64,000 nt of DNA from Mycobacterium colombiense. GTDB taxonomy: Bacteria > Actinomycetota > Actinomycetes > Mycobacteriales > Mycobacteriaceae. Position numbers and translations under genes: made by a program. Positions 53,167 to 61,629 of the stretch are shown here, piece by piece. The notes under the pieces were generated by a model. That model worked only from the letters and a program-made list of their open reading frames with translations, had not been told where the DNA came from and did not search any database. Location of the stretch: contig NZ_LZKI01000132.1 in the NCBI RefSeq assembly GCF_001672755.1, positions 124,001 through 188,000 of the forward strand, in the 5' to 3' direction. Each line of letters opens with the position of its first letter. Within the stretch, counting starts at the first letter, position 1.

Positions 53167-53178
53167 CTGAGAGGTAAC
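53140..53178. promoter_or_regulatory. Four-unit repeat array resembling a phosphate (Pho/RegX3) box
   Basis: Four short units GGTGAAC (53140), GGGAAAC (53151), GGTTAAC (53161) and AGGTAAC (53172) end in AAC at intervals of 11, 10 and 11 bp. Reversed, the first reads GTTCACC, the core of actinobacterial PHO-box repeats spaced 11 bp. It lies about 85-125 bp before the pitA start, so regulation by a PhoB-class regulator such as RegX3 is plausible. Confidence 0.55.
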
Positions 53179-53263
53179 ATCTGGCGACGGTTCAAGGTAT
53201 ACCCGCAATTCGCCTCTCTCAGCATTCGACAATGGAAACCTCCTACCACCAGAATCAGGCGCT

Positions 53264-54505
53264 GTGAACATCCAATTGTTCCTCTTGATCATTGTCGTAA
53301 TCACGGCATTGGCTTTCGATTTCACGAATGGCTTCCACGACACGGGCAACGCGATGGCGACCTCGATCGCCAGTGGTGCGCTCAAGCCGAAAGTAGCGGT
53401 CGCGCTGTCCGCGGTGCTGAACCTCGTGGGTGCGTTCATGTCCACCGCCGTCGCCGCGACGATCGCCAAAGGCTTGATCGACGGGCACATCGTGACGCTG
53501 GAGCTGGTGTTCGCCGGCCTCGTCGGCGGCATCGTGTGGAACCTGCTGACCTGGCTCCTCGGCATCCCCTCGAGTTCGTCGCACGCCTTGATCGGCGGCA
53601 TCGTCGGCGCCACCATCGCCGCCGTCGGCGCACACGGGGTGATCTGGAAGGGCGTGGTGTCCAAGGCGATCATCCCCGCGGTCGTGTCGGCGATCCTGGC
53701 CATCTTGGTCGGCGCAGTCGCGACCTGGCTGGTCTACCGGATCACCCGCGGCATCCCCACCAAGCGCACCGAGGCCGGCTTCCGGTACGGGCAATGGGGC
53801 TCGGCGTCGCTGGTTTCGCTGGCGCACGGCACCAACGACGCGCAGAAGACGATGGGCATCATCTTCCTGGCGCTGATGTCCTACGGCTCGGTCAGCAAGA
53901 CCGCTTCCATGCCGCCGCTGTGGGTCATCGTCGGCTGTGCGGTGTCGATGGCGCTCGGCACGTATCTGGGCGGCTGGCGGATCATCCGCACCCTGGGCAA
54001 GGGCCTGGTGGAGATCCAGTCGCCGCAGGGCATGGCGGCCGAATCCTCTTCGGCCGCGGTGATTTTGCTCTCCGCCCACTTCGGCTACGCGCTGTCGACC
54101 ACCCAGGTCTGCACCGGCTCGGTGCTGGGCAGCGGGCTGGGCAAGCCGGGCGGCGAGGTCCGCTGGGGCGTCGCCGGCCGCATGGGTGTCGCGTGGCTGG
54201 TCACGCTCCCGCTGGCCGGTCTGGTCGGTGCGATCACCTACTGGATCGTGCACCTGATCGGCGGCTACCCGGGCGCCATCGTCGGCTTCGCGCTGCTGAT
54301 CGCGGTCTCGGCGACCATCTACATCCGGTCGCGCAAGGTCAAGGTCGACCACCACAACGTCAACGCCGAATGGAAGGGCGACCTGACCAGCGGGCTCGAC
54401 GAGTCCGACGATCAGCACCCGCCCTCGGACGCCGGACCCACGGTCGGCGGCGGTACGACCCCCCGATTCGGCTCCGACGACCCCACCATTAAGGCGAACG
54501 CGTGA
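53264..54505 (+). CDS. pitA: Low-affinity inorganic phosphate transporter PitA
   Basis: A 413-residue PiT-family transporter with about 10 membrane segments. Both family signature repeats are seen: FDFTNGFHDTGNAMATSIAS near the N-terminus and LAHGTNDAQKTMGII near residue 188. GIPSSSSHALIGGIVGA is the first P-loop-like motif and the cytoplasmic tail is Asp/Ser-rich. It imports phosphate (often as metal-phosphate) with protons. GTG start at 53264. Orthologous to Rv0545c. It is coupled to the next gene by a one-base TGATG overlap. Confidence 0.95.
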   Translation: MNIQLFLLIIVVITALAFDFTNGFHDTGNAMATSIASGALKPKVAVALSAVLNLVGAFMSTAVAATIAKGLIDGHIVTLELVFAGLVGGIVWNLLTWLLGIPSSSSHALIGGIVGATIAAVGAHGVIWKGVVSKAIIPAVVSAILAILVGAVATWLVYRITRGIPTKRTEAGFRYGQWGSASLVSLAHGTNDAQKTMGIIFLALMSYGSVSKTASMPPLWVIVGCAVSMALGTYLGGWRIIRTLGKGLVEIQSPQGMAAESSSAAVILLSAHFGYALSTTQVCTGSVLGSGLGKPGGEVRWGVAGRMGVAWLVTLPLAGLVGAITYWIVHLIGGYPGAIVGFALLIAVSATIYIRSRKVKVDHHNVNAEWKGDLTSGLDESDDQHPPSDAGPTVGGGTTPRFGSDDPTIKANA

Positions 54506-54804
54506 TGAGTCACTTCAGCGACTGGTTCAACTACCAGGCCTCCCTCAAGATCCTGCTGTTCTCCATGCTGGCCGGCGCCGCGTTACCGGGGCTGTTCGCC
54601 CTGGGGCTCCGCTTCCAGGCGATCGGCGCCGGACAGGTCAGCACCGATGGCGGCTCGCCGCAGAAGAACCCGGCGCTGCTGGCCGTGGCCTGGGCGATCT
54701 ACGCGGTGGTGATCCTGGTGATCGCCTTCGCGCTGGCCTACATCTCGCGGGACTTCATCGCGCACCACACCGGCTACCCGTTCCTCGGGGCAAAAGCCAA
54801 GTAG
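54505..54804 (+). CDS. Small membrane protein (Rv0544c-like)
   Basis: A 99-residue protein with two membrane helices (about 14-36 and 58-82). The start ATG shares its A with the pitA stop (TGATG); a GTG at 54502 is the alternative. Always next to pitA in mycobacteria as far as I recall, so it may be an accessory subunit of the phosphate transporter (inference). Confidence 0.85.
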   Translation: MSHFSDWFNYQASLKILLFSMLAGAALPGLFALGLRFQAIGAGQVSTDGGSPQKNPALLAVAWAIYAVVILVIAFALAYISRDFIAHHTGYPFLGAKAK

Positions 54805-54848
54805 CATCGATTGATGCCCACGGATTTGCTAACACCGGGGGGTGGTCC

Positions 54849-55151
54849 ATGAACGGATTCCTGAATTCGATCGTCTCCTGGCTCCGCGCGGGATACCCGG
54901 AAGGCATTCCACCGACCGACACCTTCCCGGTGCTCGCGTTGCTGGCCCGCCGGCTGTCCAACGACGAAGCCAAGGCGGTGGCCTGCGAGCTGGTTCGGCG
55001 CGGCGAGTTCGACGATGTCGACATCGGCGTGCTGATCACCCAGATCACCGATGAGCTGCCGTCACCCGCCGACGTCGAGCGGGTACGGGTGCGGTTGGCG
55101 GCCCAGGGCTGGCCCTTCGACGACGCCGACGAGGCCGAGGACCCGGCATAG
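54849..55151 (+). CDS. DUF3349 protein (Rv0543c-like)
   Basis: A 100-residue, acidic, all-helical protein: a WLRAGYPEGIPPTDTFPVLA start with LLARRLSNDEAKAVACEL and then DVDIGVLITQITDELPS, the DUF3349 pattern with the G-x-P-x-x-D turn. The same length as Rv0543c. Its function is unknown. It starts 44 bp after the Rv0544c-like gene and runs up to menE. Confidence 0.88.
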   Translation: MNGFLNSIVSWLRAGYPEGIPPTDTFPVLALLARRLSNDEAKAVACELVRRGEFDDVDIGVLITQITDELPSPADVERVRVRLAAQGWPFDDADEAEDPA

Positions 55152-55198
55152 CCGTACTGCGCGCGCTGCACGTCCCGCCGGGTTCGGCGGCCTCGTCA

Positions 55199-56311
55199 TT
55201 GCTGCCGGCGCTGGAACGGGTGCTGAGCGGGCGTGACCCCGCACTGGTCGCCCTGTCCGCGGCCGACGACCGCGAGTCGGAAGCGCTGCGGGCGGGTCTG
55301 CGCGTCGGGGAGGCCATCGACGACGACGTGGCCCTGGTCGCGGCGACGTCGGGAACCACCGGAATTCCCAAGGGCGCGTTGCTGACCGCCGCCGCCCTGA
55401 CGGCCGGCGCGGCGGCCACCCATGACCGCCTCGGCGGGCCGGGCAGCTGGCTGCTCGCCCTGCCGCCCCACCACATCGCCGGGGTGCAGGTCCTGGTGCG
55501 CAGCCTGCTGGCCGGCTCGGCGCCGGTCGAGATGGACGTGTCCGCCGGGTTCGACGTCGCCGAATTACCCGGTGCGACAAGGGCATTGGGCTCGGGGCGG
55601 CGCTACACCTCGCTGGTTGCCGCGCAGCTGGCCAAGGCGCTCGGCGACCCGGCCGCCGCGGCCGCCCTCGCCGAACTGGACGCCGTACTGCTCGGCGGCG
55701 GACCCGCGCCACGACCGGTCCTCGACGACGCGGCCGCGGCGGGCATCACCGTGGTCCGCACCTACGGTATGAGCGAGACCGCCGGGGGCTGCGTGTACGA
55801 CGGCGTCCCGCTGGACGGGGTGCGGCTGCGCACGGTCGACGGGCGGATCGTGATCGGCGGCGCGACGCTGGCCAAGGGCTACCGCAACCCGGTTGACCCG
55901 GATCCGTTCGCCGAGCCGGGCTGGTTCGCGACCGACGATCTCGGCGCCGTCAGCGACTCGGGCGTGCTGACCGTCCTGGGCCGCGCCGACGACGCGATCA
56001 GCACGGGCGGGCTGACCGTGCTGCCGCAGCCGGTCGAGGCGGCGCTGTGCACCCATCCCGCCGTGAGCGATTGCGCGGTGTTCGGGGTGGCCGATCACCG
56101 GCTGGGGCAGCGGGTGGTCGCCGCGATCGTGGTGCGCGACGGGGCCGCCGCGCCCACCCTGGACGCGCTGCGCACGCAGGTGACCCGCACCCTGGACGCC
56201 ACCGCCGCGCCGCGCGAGCTGCACATCGTCGACGCCCTGCCGCGCCGGGGCATCGGCAAGGTCGACCGGGCGGCCTTGGTGCGCCGATTCACCGGCCCAA
56301 GCGATCAATAG
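55199..56311 (+). CDS. menE: o-Succinylbenzoate-CoA ligase MenE
   Basis: Activates o-succinylbenzoate to its CoA ester for MenB. An ANL-superfamily protein of about 370 residues with VAATSGTTGIPKGALL, TYGMSETAGG, the hinge VLGRADDAISTGG and the C-terminal Lys in RGIGKVDRAAL. The N-terminal domain is short, as in mycobacterial MenE. The start is uncertain: TTG 55199 is used, but a plausible MenE-like stretch (VLRALHVPPGSAASS) lies in frame just upstream without an ATG or GTG. Orthologous to Rv0542c. Confidence 0.9.
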   Translation: MLPALERVLSGRDPALVALSAADDRESEALRAGLRVGEAIDDDVALVAATSGTTGIPKGALLTAAALTAGAAATHDRLGGPGSWLLALPPHHIAGVQVLVRSLLAGSAPVEMDVSAGFDVAELPGATRALGSGRRYTSLVAAQLAKALGDPAAAAALAELDAVLLGGGPAPRPVLDDAAAAGITVVRTYGMSETAGGCVYDGVPLDGVRLRTVDGRIVIGGATLAKGYRNPVDPDPFAEPGWFATDDLGAVSDSGVLTVLGRADDAISTGGLTVLPQPVEAALCTHPAVSDCAVFGVADHRLGQRVVAAIVVRDGAAAPTLDALRTQVTRTLDATAAPRELHIVDALPRRGIGKVDRAALVRRFTGPSDQ

Positions 56312-56322
56312 GCTGTTCGTCC

Positions 56323-57708
56323 GTGAGGATCGCTCGACGGGAGGCAGTGCGCGAGGCGGTAGCGGTCACGGTCGGGGTGGTGCTGGTAGCGGCGGCGTTC
56401 CTGTTGCCGCGGATGAACCTAGGGGTGCGGCCGCGTCTGGACGTCGGTGTCGAGAAGTTCGCCACCCACGCCGGCGCCGCACCGATCTTCGGCGAATGGC
56501 TGATCCACGCCGGCTGGGGAACCGGGCCGGCCGTCGCCCTCGCGATCGCCGTTGTCGCGTGGGGACCGATTCTGGCGCAACGCCTTCCGTGGCGTGCACT
56601 GACGCTGGGCAGCTGGGCCATCGCGTGCGGATGGGCGTTCGCGCTGGCGATGATCGACGGCTGGCAGCGCGGCTTCGCCGGCCGGCTGACCACCCGTGAC
56701 GAATACCTGTCGCAGGTGCCGAGCATCACCGACATCGGTGCGACGCTGCGCACGTTCGCGAGCCGGATCGTGGACTACCAGCCACACTCGTGGACCACCC
56801 ACGTGTCCGGGCATCCACCCGGCGCGTTGCTGACGTTCGTCTGGTTGGACCGGCTCGGCCTACACGGCGGCGCCTGGGCCGGGCTGCTGTGCCTGCTGGC
56901 CGGCTCGAGCGCGGCCGCCGCGGTGCTGATCGCCGTGCGCGCGCTGGCCGACGAGCCGACCGCGCGGCGCGTCGCCCCGTTCGTCGCCCTGGCGCCGACG
57001 GCGATCTGGGTGGCGGTGTCGGCCGACGGCTACTTCGCCGGGGTGGCGGCCTGGGGCATCGCGCTGCTGGCCGTCGCGGTGCACCGCCCGGTCCGCTTCC
57101 CCGCGCTGACGGCCGCGGGCGCTGGACTGCTGCTGGGCTGGGGAGTGTTCTGCAACTACGGCCTGATGCTGATGGGGTTGCCGGCGTTGGCGGTGCTGGC
57201 CTCCGCCCAGCGGCCGGGCAACGGCTGGGCGGACTGGCGGGCGATCCTGCGGGCCCTGGGCCCCGCGGCGCTGGCCGCGATCGCGGTGGCGGTCGCCTTC
57301 GCCGTCGCGGGGTTCTTCTGGTTCGACGGCTATACCCTGGTGCAGCAACGCTATTGGCAGGGTATCGCCAAATTCCGGCCGTTCCAGTATTGGAGCTGGG
57401 CCAACCTGGCGTGCGTGGTGTGTGCAATCGGGTTGGGCGGCGTCGCCGGAATCAGCAGGGTGTTCGACTGGCCCGCGATCCGCCGCCGCTCCGGCTTTCA
57501 CCTGCTGCTGTTAAGCATGCTGGCCGCCATCGTCGTGGCGGACCTGAGCATGCTCAGCAAGGCCGAGGTGGAACGCATTTGGCTGCCGTTCACCATCTGG
57601 CTCACCGCGGCGGGCGCACTCCTGCCGGTGCGTGCACACCGGATCTGGTTGGCGCTCAACGCCGTCGGCGCGCTGGCGCTCAACACGATCATCCTGACGA
57701 ACTGGTAG
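56323..57708 (+). CDS. Polytopic membrane protein (Rv0541c-like)
   Basis: A 461-residue protein with about 11 hydrophobic segments. The loop after the fourth (DYQPHSWTTHVSGHPPGALL) is rich in conserved His, Trp and Pro like the active loops of GT-C glycosyltransferases. No sequence family was identified with certainty. GTG at 56323 lies 12 bp after the menE stop, so co-transcription is likely. A cell-envelope glycan role is a guess. Confidence 0.82.
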   Translation: MRIARREAVREAVAVTVGVVLVAAAFLLPRMNLGVRPRLDVGVEKFATHAGAAPIFGEWLIHAGWGTGPAVALAIAVVAWGPILAQRLPWRALTLGSWAIACGWAFALAMIDGWQRGFAGRLTTRDEYLSQVPSITDIGATLRTFASRIVDYQPHSWTTHVSGHPPGALLTFVWLDRLGLHGGAWAGLLCLLAGSSAAAAVLIAVRALADEPTARRVAPFVALAPTAIWVAVSADGYFAGVAAWGIALLAVAVHRPVRFPALTAAGAGLLLGWGVFCNYGLMLMGLPALAVLASAQRPGNGWADWRAILRALGPAALAAIAVAVAFAVAGFFWFDGYTLVQQRYWQGIAKFRPFQYWSWANLACVVCAIGLGGVAGISRVFDWPAIRRRSGFHLLLLSMLAAIVVADLSMLSKAEVERIWLPFTIWLTAAGALLPVRAHRIWLALNAVGALALNTIILTNW

Positions 57709-57737
57709 AGATCGGTGCGCCGAGTATGTCGATCACC

Positions 57738-58142
57738 CTACGCAGCCGCTGGCGCCGGGAAGGGAAACCAAGGAATATTCGACCAGTCCGGCGGGGGCGG
57801 CGGCTCAGTGGTCGGTTCGCCGAGGTGCTGTGGGCAATAGGCACTGACGGCGCTGGTCGTGAAGTGGGTCGCGTCCGCCACGGTGAATCCGGCATTTTCT
57901 GACGACACACTTTGGATGACGTCGGCCTGAGTGTGGCCCTGATCCATTAATTCACAGGCCTTCTTGCCGACCCGGACGGCGACGGCGCCGTTCTTATAGG
58001 GGACGCCGGCCTGATCGAGCGCCGCCAAGAAGTTCGCATCTGGGTTGCCGCCCGGCTCGGCGTGTGCAGGCGTTGCCGCACCGATGACCGCGGCGAAGCT
58101 CGCCAACACAAGAAGCATTCGCACCGCTCCATCCTTGTACAA
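57738..58142 (-). CDS. Secreted DUF732 protein with Pro-rich tail
   Basis: A 134-residue exported protein. The signal peptide (MLLVLASFAAVIGAATPAHA) is cleaved before EPGGNPD. A DUF732 domain follows (FLAALDQAGVPYKNGAVAVR, with cysteines in KKACELM and AYCPQHL), then a Pro/Trp-rich C-terminal tail. GTG at 58124 is an alternative start closer to the signal peptide. It is the second DUF732 protein in the window (the other at 30911) and has no close neighbour of known function. Confidence 0.83.
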   Translation of the reverse strand: MYKDGAVRMLLVLASFAAVIGAATPAHAEPGGNPDANFLAALDQAGVPYKNGAVAVRVGKKACELMDQGHTQADVIQSVSSENAGFTVADATHFTTSAVSAYCPQHLGEPTTEPPPPPDWSNIPWFPFPAPAAA

Positions 58143-58197
58143 AAAGCCGGTGTTGTCCTGTCGCGTGCCGACTCCCGAGCAGTGCCGGCAGAATCGT

Positions 58198-58860
58198 CTA
58201 CAGGCCGGCCGCGCGGGTGACGCGCGCGAAGCGGCTGGTGGGTGCGCAGGCGTCGCGCACCACCGCGACGTCGTCGACGAAGTCCACGTCGGCCAGCGCC
58301 TCGACGGTCACCACGTCGATGCCGTTGTCGCGCAACGCCTTCACGGTCAGATCGCCGGTGTCGGGTGCGGACATCGGCACCGTGCGCAGGCACTGCGCCA
58401 TTGCGGGCTCCCGCACGCCGAGCACCCACCAGCCGCCGTCGTGGGCCGGCCCGAGCACGGCCTGCGTCTCGAGCAGGCGGCGCGCGCACCCGGCCAACAG
58501 GTCCGCGGTCACCTGGGGGGTGTCCATGCCGATCTGCAGCACCGGAGACCCGCCGGCCGCGTCGGCGTGCGCGTTGGCGAGCCGGGCCGCGAAATCCGCA
58601 CCGCGCTGGGCGATCACGGTGAACGACGCCAGCCGCCGCCGGATCTCGGCGGCATTCGCGGCCGCGTCCAGGTCGCCGGCCAGCGCCACCACCCGCGCGG
58701 CCACCGGGGCGGCGGCCACCGCGTCGAGCGTGTCAAGCAGTGCGGCGGCGGCGATTTCGGCGGCGACGCGGTCGCCGACGGTCGCCGCGAGTCGCGTCTT
58801 GGCCCGACCCGGCTCGGGCGCCTTGGCGACCACCAGCAGCGTCACCGGCAGCGCGCTCAC
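58198..58860 (-). CDS. DUF2064/TIGR04282-type glycosyltransferase-like protein
   Basis: A 220-residue protein. The N-terminal VTLLVVAKAPEPGRAKTRLA is the nucleotide-sugar-binding pattern of this MobA/GT-A-like family, QIGMDTPQVT carries the metal-type Asp, and GPAHDGGWWVLGV closes the site. GTG at 58860 overlaps the stop of the upstream glycosyltransferase (GTGA) and gives 220 residues as in Rv0540. Probably acts with that enzyme on a polyprenyl- or envelope-linked sugar (inference). Confidence 0.88.
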   Translation of the reverse strand: MSALPVTLLVVAKAPEPGRAKTRLAATVGDRVAAEIAAAALLDTLDAVAAAPVAARVVALAGDLDAAANAAEIRRRLASFTVIAQRGADFAARLANAHADAAGGSPVLQIGMDTPQVTADLLAGCARRLLETQAVLGPAHDGGWWVLGVREPAMAQCLRTVPMSAPDTGDLTVKALRDNGIDVVTVEALADVDFVDDVAVVRDACAPTSRFARVTRAAGL

Positions 58861-59519
58861 GAAATCACCTTCCAGAAGTCGAGGATCGCGGTGATGCTGC
58901 CCCGCAGCGAACCGCTGACCTTCGACTTGCCGCCCGTCCGCGGGCCGTAGCTGACGTCGAGTTCGACGACGCGCCAGCCGGCGGCCGCGGCACGCACCAG
59001 CAATTCCAGCGGATATCCCGACCGCCGGTCGACGACGCCCAGTTGCAGCAGCGCTTCGCGCCGGGCCACCCGCATCGGCGCGATGTCGTGCACCGGCAGG
59101 CCGTGCCGGGTGCGCAGCCGCCAGCTCATGACGACGGTGCCCACCCGGGCCACCCACGGCCAGTGCAGCCCGGGCACCGGCCGGCGCCGACCGGTCACCA
59201 GGTCGGCACCATGCTCGAGCTCGGCGACCAGCCGGGGCAGATCGCCGCCGTCCATCGAGCCGTCAGCGTCGATGACCGCCACGATCGGGGTGGTCGCGGC
59301 CAGCACGCCCGCGTGGACGGCCGAGCCGTACCCGGCCCGCGGTTCGGCGACGACCCGGGCGCCGTGCCGGCTCGCGACCCCGGCCGTGTCGTCGGTGCTG
59401 TTGTTGTCCACCACCAACGCCCGGTAGCCGGCGGGGATCGCGGCCAGCACCGCGGGCAGCGACTCCTCCTCGTTGAGGCAGGGCAGGACCACCGTCACCA
59501 GGCCGTCGGCGTCGGGCAC
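58857..59519 (-). CDS. GT2-family glycosyltransferase (dolichyl/polyprenyl-phosphate sugar synthase type)
   Basis: A 220-residue family 2 glycosyltransferase. It starts TVVLPCLNEEESLPAVL, NNSTDDT binds the nucleotide, the DxD motif is VIDADGSMD, and the acceptor region is GRRRPVP. There are no C-terminal membrane helices, so it is the soluble DPM-type. GTG at 59519 lies 2 bp after the Rv0538-like stop; the frame upstream of it is only the shadow of that repeat-rich gene. Orthologous to Rv0539. Confidence 0.9.
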   Translation of the reverse strand: MPDADGLVTVVLPCLNEEESLPAVLAAIPAGYRALVVDNNSTDDTAGVASRHGARVVAEPRAGYGSAVHAGVLAATTPIVAVIDADGSMDGGDLPRLVAELEHGADLVTGRRRPVPGLHWPWVARVGTVVMSWRLRTRHGLPVHDIAPMRVARREALLQLGVVDRRSGYPLELLVRAAAAGWRVVELDVSYGPRTGGKSKVSGSLRGSITAILDFWKVIS

Positions 59520-59521
59520 GC

Positions 59522-61327
59522 TCAGAACCCGCGGTGTTGGTGTGGCTCCTGCGGGTATAGCGGCTGCTGCGGGTAGGCCGGCTGCGAATGCGTCGGCGGC
59601 ATGGTCTGCTGGGTGTGCGTCGGCAGCGGCGCCTGGGTGGTTTCCCGGGTGCTCGGGGGCGAATAGGTGCTCGTCGGCGGCTGATGCGTGGTGCTCGGCG
59701 GCGAATACGTCGTCGTCGGAGGCGAATACGTCGTCGTCGGCGGCTCGTGCGTGGTGGTCGGCGGCGAATACGTCGTCGTCGGAGGCGAATACGTCGTCGT
59801 CGGCGGCTGGTACGTGGTGGTCGGCGGCGAATAGGGCGTGGTCGTCGGCGGCGTGTAAGGCGGGTTGTACGGGGGGTTGTAGGGAGGGTTGTACGGCGGG
59901 TAGTTCGGCCCCCACCCCGGGATCGGGATGGGAATCGGAATCGGCACCGGCACAATGGGATTCGGGCGAGGAGCCCAACCCGGACCGGGATTGGGTACCA
60001 CACCGGGATTGACCGGCGCCTCGGGCGCGGGGCCGGCGGGCACGCCGCCTCCCGACGGGGGCGCGACCTGCTGGGGCGCCGGGGCGACGTTGTTGGGAGC
60101 CGGCACGGTGCCGCCCTGGAATCCCGCGTTGGGCGCATCGGCCGGGGGCGGAGGCAGCGGCGCCTGCTGCTGGCTCGGCAGGATCGGCATGAACTTGCCC
60201 GGGGTGCCGTTCTGGACGCCCACCACCGGCTGCCGGCTGGCGGTCGGTTCAACGGCGACGGCGATCGCGGTGGCCAGCGACGCCAATCCGATGACCGCGA
60301 AGGCGACGACGGCGTTGCCGATCACCAGCGATCGTCGAGACAGCTTCGTCGGCGCCTCCTCGTCGGCGTCGCCGTACTCGTAGTCGTCGAATTCGGGGTC
60401 GTACTCGTCGAATTCGCCCGGGTACTGCTCCCCCTCGTCGGCCATCGAATAGGCTAGCTGATGGTCCTCGGCGTTCGGATCGGCGAATTCCGATGCCGGC
60501 ACGACGGTGGTCTCATCCCCGGTGAGCCCCGCCGCCGGGGCCGCGGTGGTGGCATCCCCGAACGCCGGCGCCATCGCGGTGGCATCCCCGGCCGCCGGGG
60601 CCATGGCGGTCTCGTCGCCGGTGAGCCCGATCGCCGGCGCCATGGCCGTCGCACCCCCGGCCCCCAGCACCGCCGCCGGCGCGGCGGCGATTGCCGCGCC
60701 GCGGGCGAGCGCAAAGGTGGGATCCTGCGCGACCCGCACCCGCATGGTCGACGCGTCGCGGAGCTCGTCGGCGACCCGGTTCAGATCGGGCGACGCCCCG
60801 AGCAGATACACATCCTGCGGGGCGTCGGGGTGGGCGCTCAGGTTCGCCATCATGGTGTGGAACGCCGCCGTCGCATCGCCGCCCGACGCACCCGCCAGCG
60901 GCCGGCTGGCCAACACGGTCGGCGGCGCGTCGGGATCGCCGTCCCCCGACCCGACCATCGACAGCGTCGCGGTCGCGTCGTCCATCACCAGCGCCGCGCC
61001 GGGACGGCCGGCCGCGCGCATCAGGGCGGCCACCGCCTGCGATTCGGAGAGCACCGCGACGTTGTGCACGCCCGAGTCCTCCAGCGCCCGCCGCAGCTGG
61101 TCGGCGGCGGGATGGTCGGTCCAGCACAGCCGGGTGCCGACCAGCCGGTGGTTCTCGCCGGCCAGCAGCCGGTTGGTGCCCACCACGGTCTCGGTCAGCG
61201 TCCCGATCGGATTGTCAGCGAGGTCGACGACGGATTGGTCGATCACGTCGGCCCCCTGCGCGCCCGACCCGACCAGGGCCAAGCGCGCGACGGGTCCGGT
61301 GACCGCAACCCCCAAAACGACGTCCAT
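59522..61327 (-). CDS. Rv0538-like membrane protein, Pro/Thr-rich
   Basis: 601 residues in three parts. An N-terminal ~215-residue domain starts MDVVLGVAVTGPVARLALVG with an ASKHA (actin/Hsp70)-like look. Then come an Ala-rich repeat stretch (GDATAMAPA-type), an acidic segment and one membrane helix (near 340-362). The rest is a Pro/Thr-rich extracytoplasmic region with heptads of the type YSPPTTT. Longer than Rv0538 (548 residues as I recall), mostly by repeats. Probably a cell-envelope stalk protein; it could be O-mannosylated. It leads the operon with the two glycosyltransferases. Confidence 0.88.
   Translation of the reverse strand: MDVVLGVAVTGPVARLALVGSGAQGADVIDQSVVDLADNPIGTLTETVVGTNRLLAGENHRLVGTRLCWTDHPAADQLRRALEDSGVHNVAVLSESQAVAALMRAAGRPGAALVMDDATATLSMVGSGDGDPDAPPTVLASRPLAGASGGDATAAFHTMMANLSAHPDAPQDVYLLGASPDLNRVADELRDASTMRVRVAQDPTFALARGAAIAAAPAAVLGAGGATAMAPAIGLTGDETAMAPAAGDATAMAPAFGDATTAAPAAGLTGDETTVVPASEFADPNAEDHQLAYSMADEGEQYPGEFDEYDPEFDDYEYGDADEEAPTKLSRRSLVIGNAVVAFAVIGLASLATAIAVAVEPTASRQPVVGVQNGTPGKFMPILPSQQQAPLPPPPADAPNAGFQGGTVPAPNNVAPAPQQVAPPSGGGVPAGPAPEAPVNPGVVPNPGPGWAPRPNPIVPVPIPIPIPIPGWGPNYPPYNPPYNPPYNPPYTPPTTTPYSPPTTTYQPPTTTYSPPTTTYSPPTTTHEPPTTTYSPPTTTYSPPSTTHQPPTSTYSPPSTRETTQAPLPTHTQQTMPPTHSQPAYPQQPLYPQEPHQHRGF
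59656..59848. repeat. Nested 21/63-bp tandem repeat coding YSPPTTT heptads
   Basis: Within the Rv0538-like gene the 21-bp unit GGCGAATACGTCGTCGTCGG(A/C) recurs. A larger 63-bp unit made of three 21-bp units (one of them varied) is present twice almost unchanged (about 59700-59762 and 59763-59825). Copy number is likely to vary between strains by slippage or recombination. Confidence 0.75.
60525..60625. repeat. Degenerate repeat coding GDATAMAPA-type units
   Basis: The same gene holds about four imperfect units that encode GDATAMAPA, GDETAMAPA and GDATTAAPA with AIGLTG/AAGLTG linkers. The DNA units centre on GGTGGCATCCCCG and GCCGGCGCCAT. Probably arose by local duplication. Confidence 0.6.
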
Positions 61328-61629
61328 CCCGGTTCTCCTTCACGCCGGCTACCCCGCAACCAGCAATGTCCCGGCATCATTACACTTGCGATACCGTTGA
61401 TAATTCAGGCGACGAGCTTCGTCTACTAGCGCAGCGTAACCAGCTTTTCGAACCACAGGACGCCTCACCGCGGAATCCTCTCCGCCCCAGCAGCCGGTCG
61501 CAGCCACTGCCACGGCATCCGAACGGAGAATATGTTCGCAAGCGAGCAGTGCATTCCACTCGGCGGGGTAATCCCTCGCCGAACGCCCGAAACTGCGCCA
61601 AGAATATCCGTCCTTGAATCCCGGGGGGC
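61328..61629. other. Intergenic region between the Rv0538-like operon and the Rv0537c-like gene
   Basis: 302 bp between divergent genes, with no gene supported. G+C is lower around 61370-61410. It must hold the two divergent promoters; no clear palindrome or terminator was found. The frames open here show no family features. Confidence 0.5.

Noticed and set aside
59656..59848. CRISPR-like array
   Set aside because: The repeats are contiguous, in-frame coding heptads without unique spacers.
59520..59978. N-terminal extension of the GT2 gene with acidic Ala/Asp repeats
   Set aside because: It is the repeat DNA of the Rv0538-like gene read in another frame.
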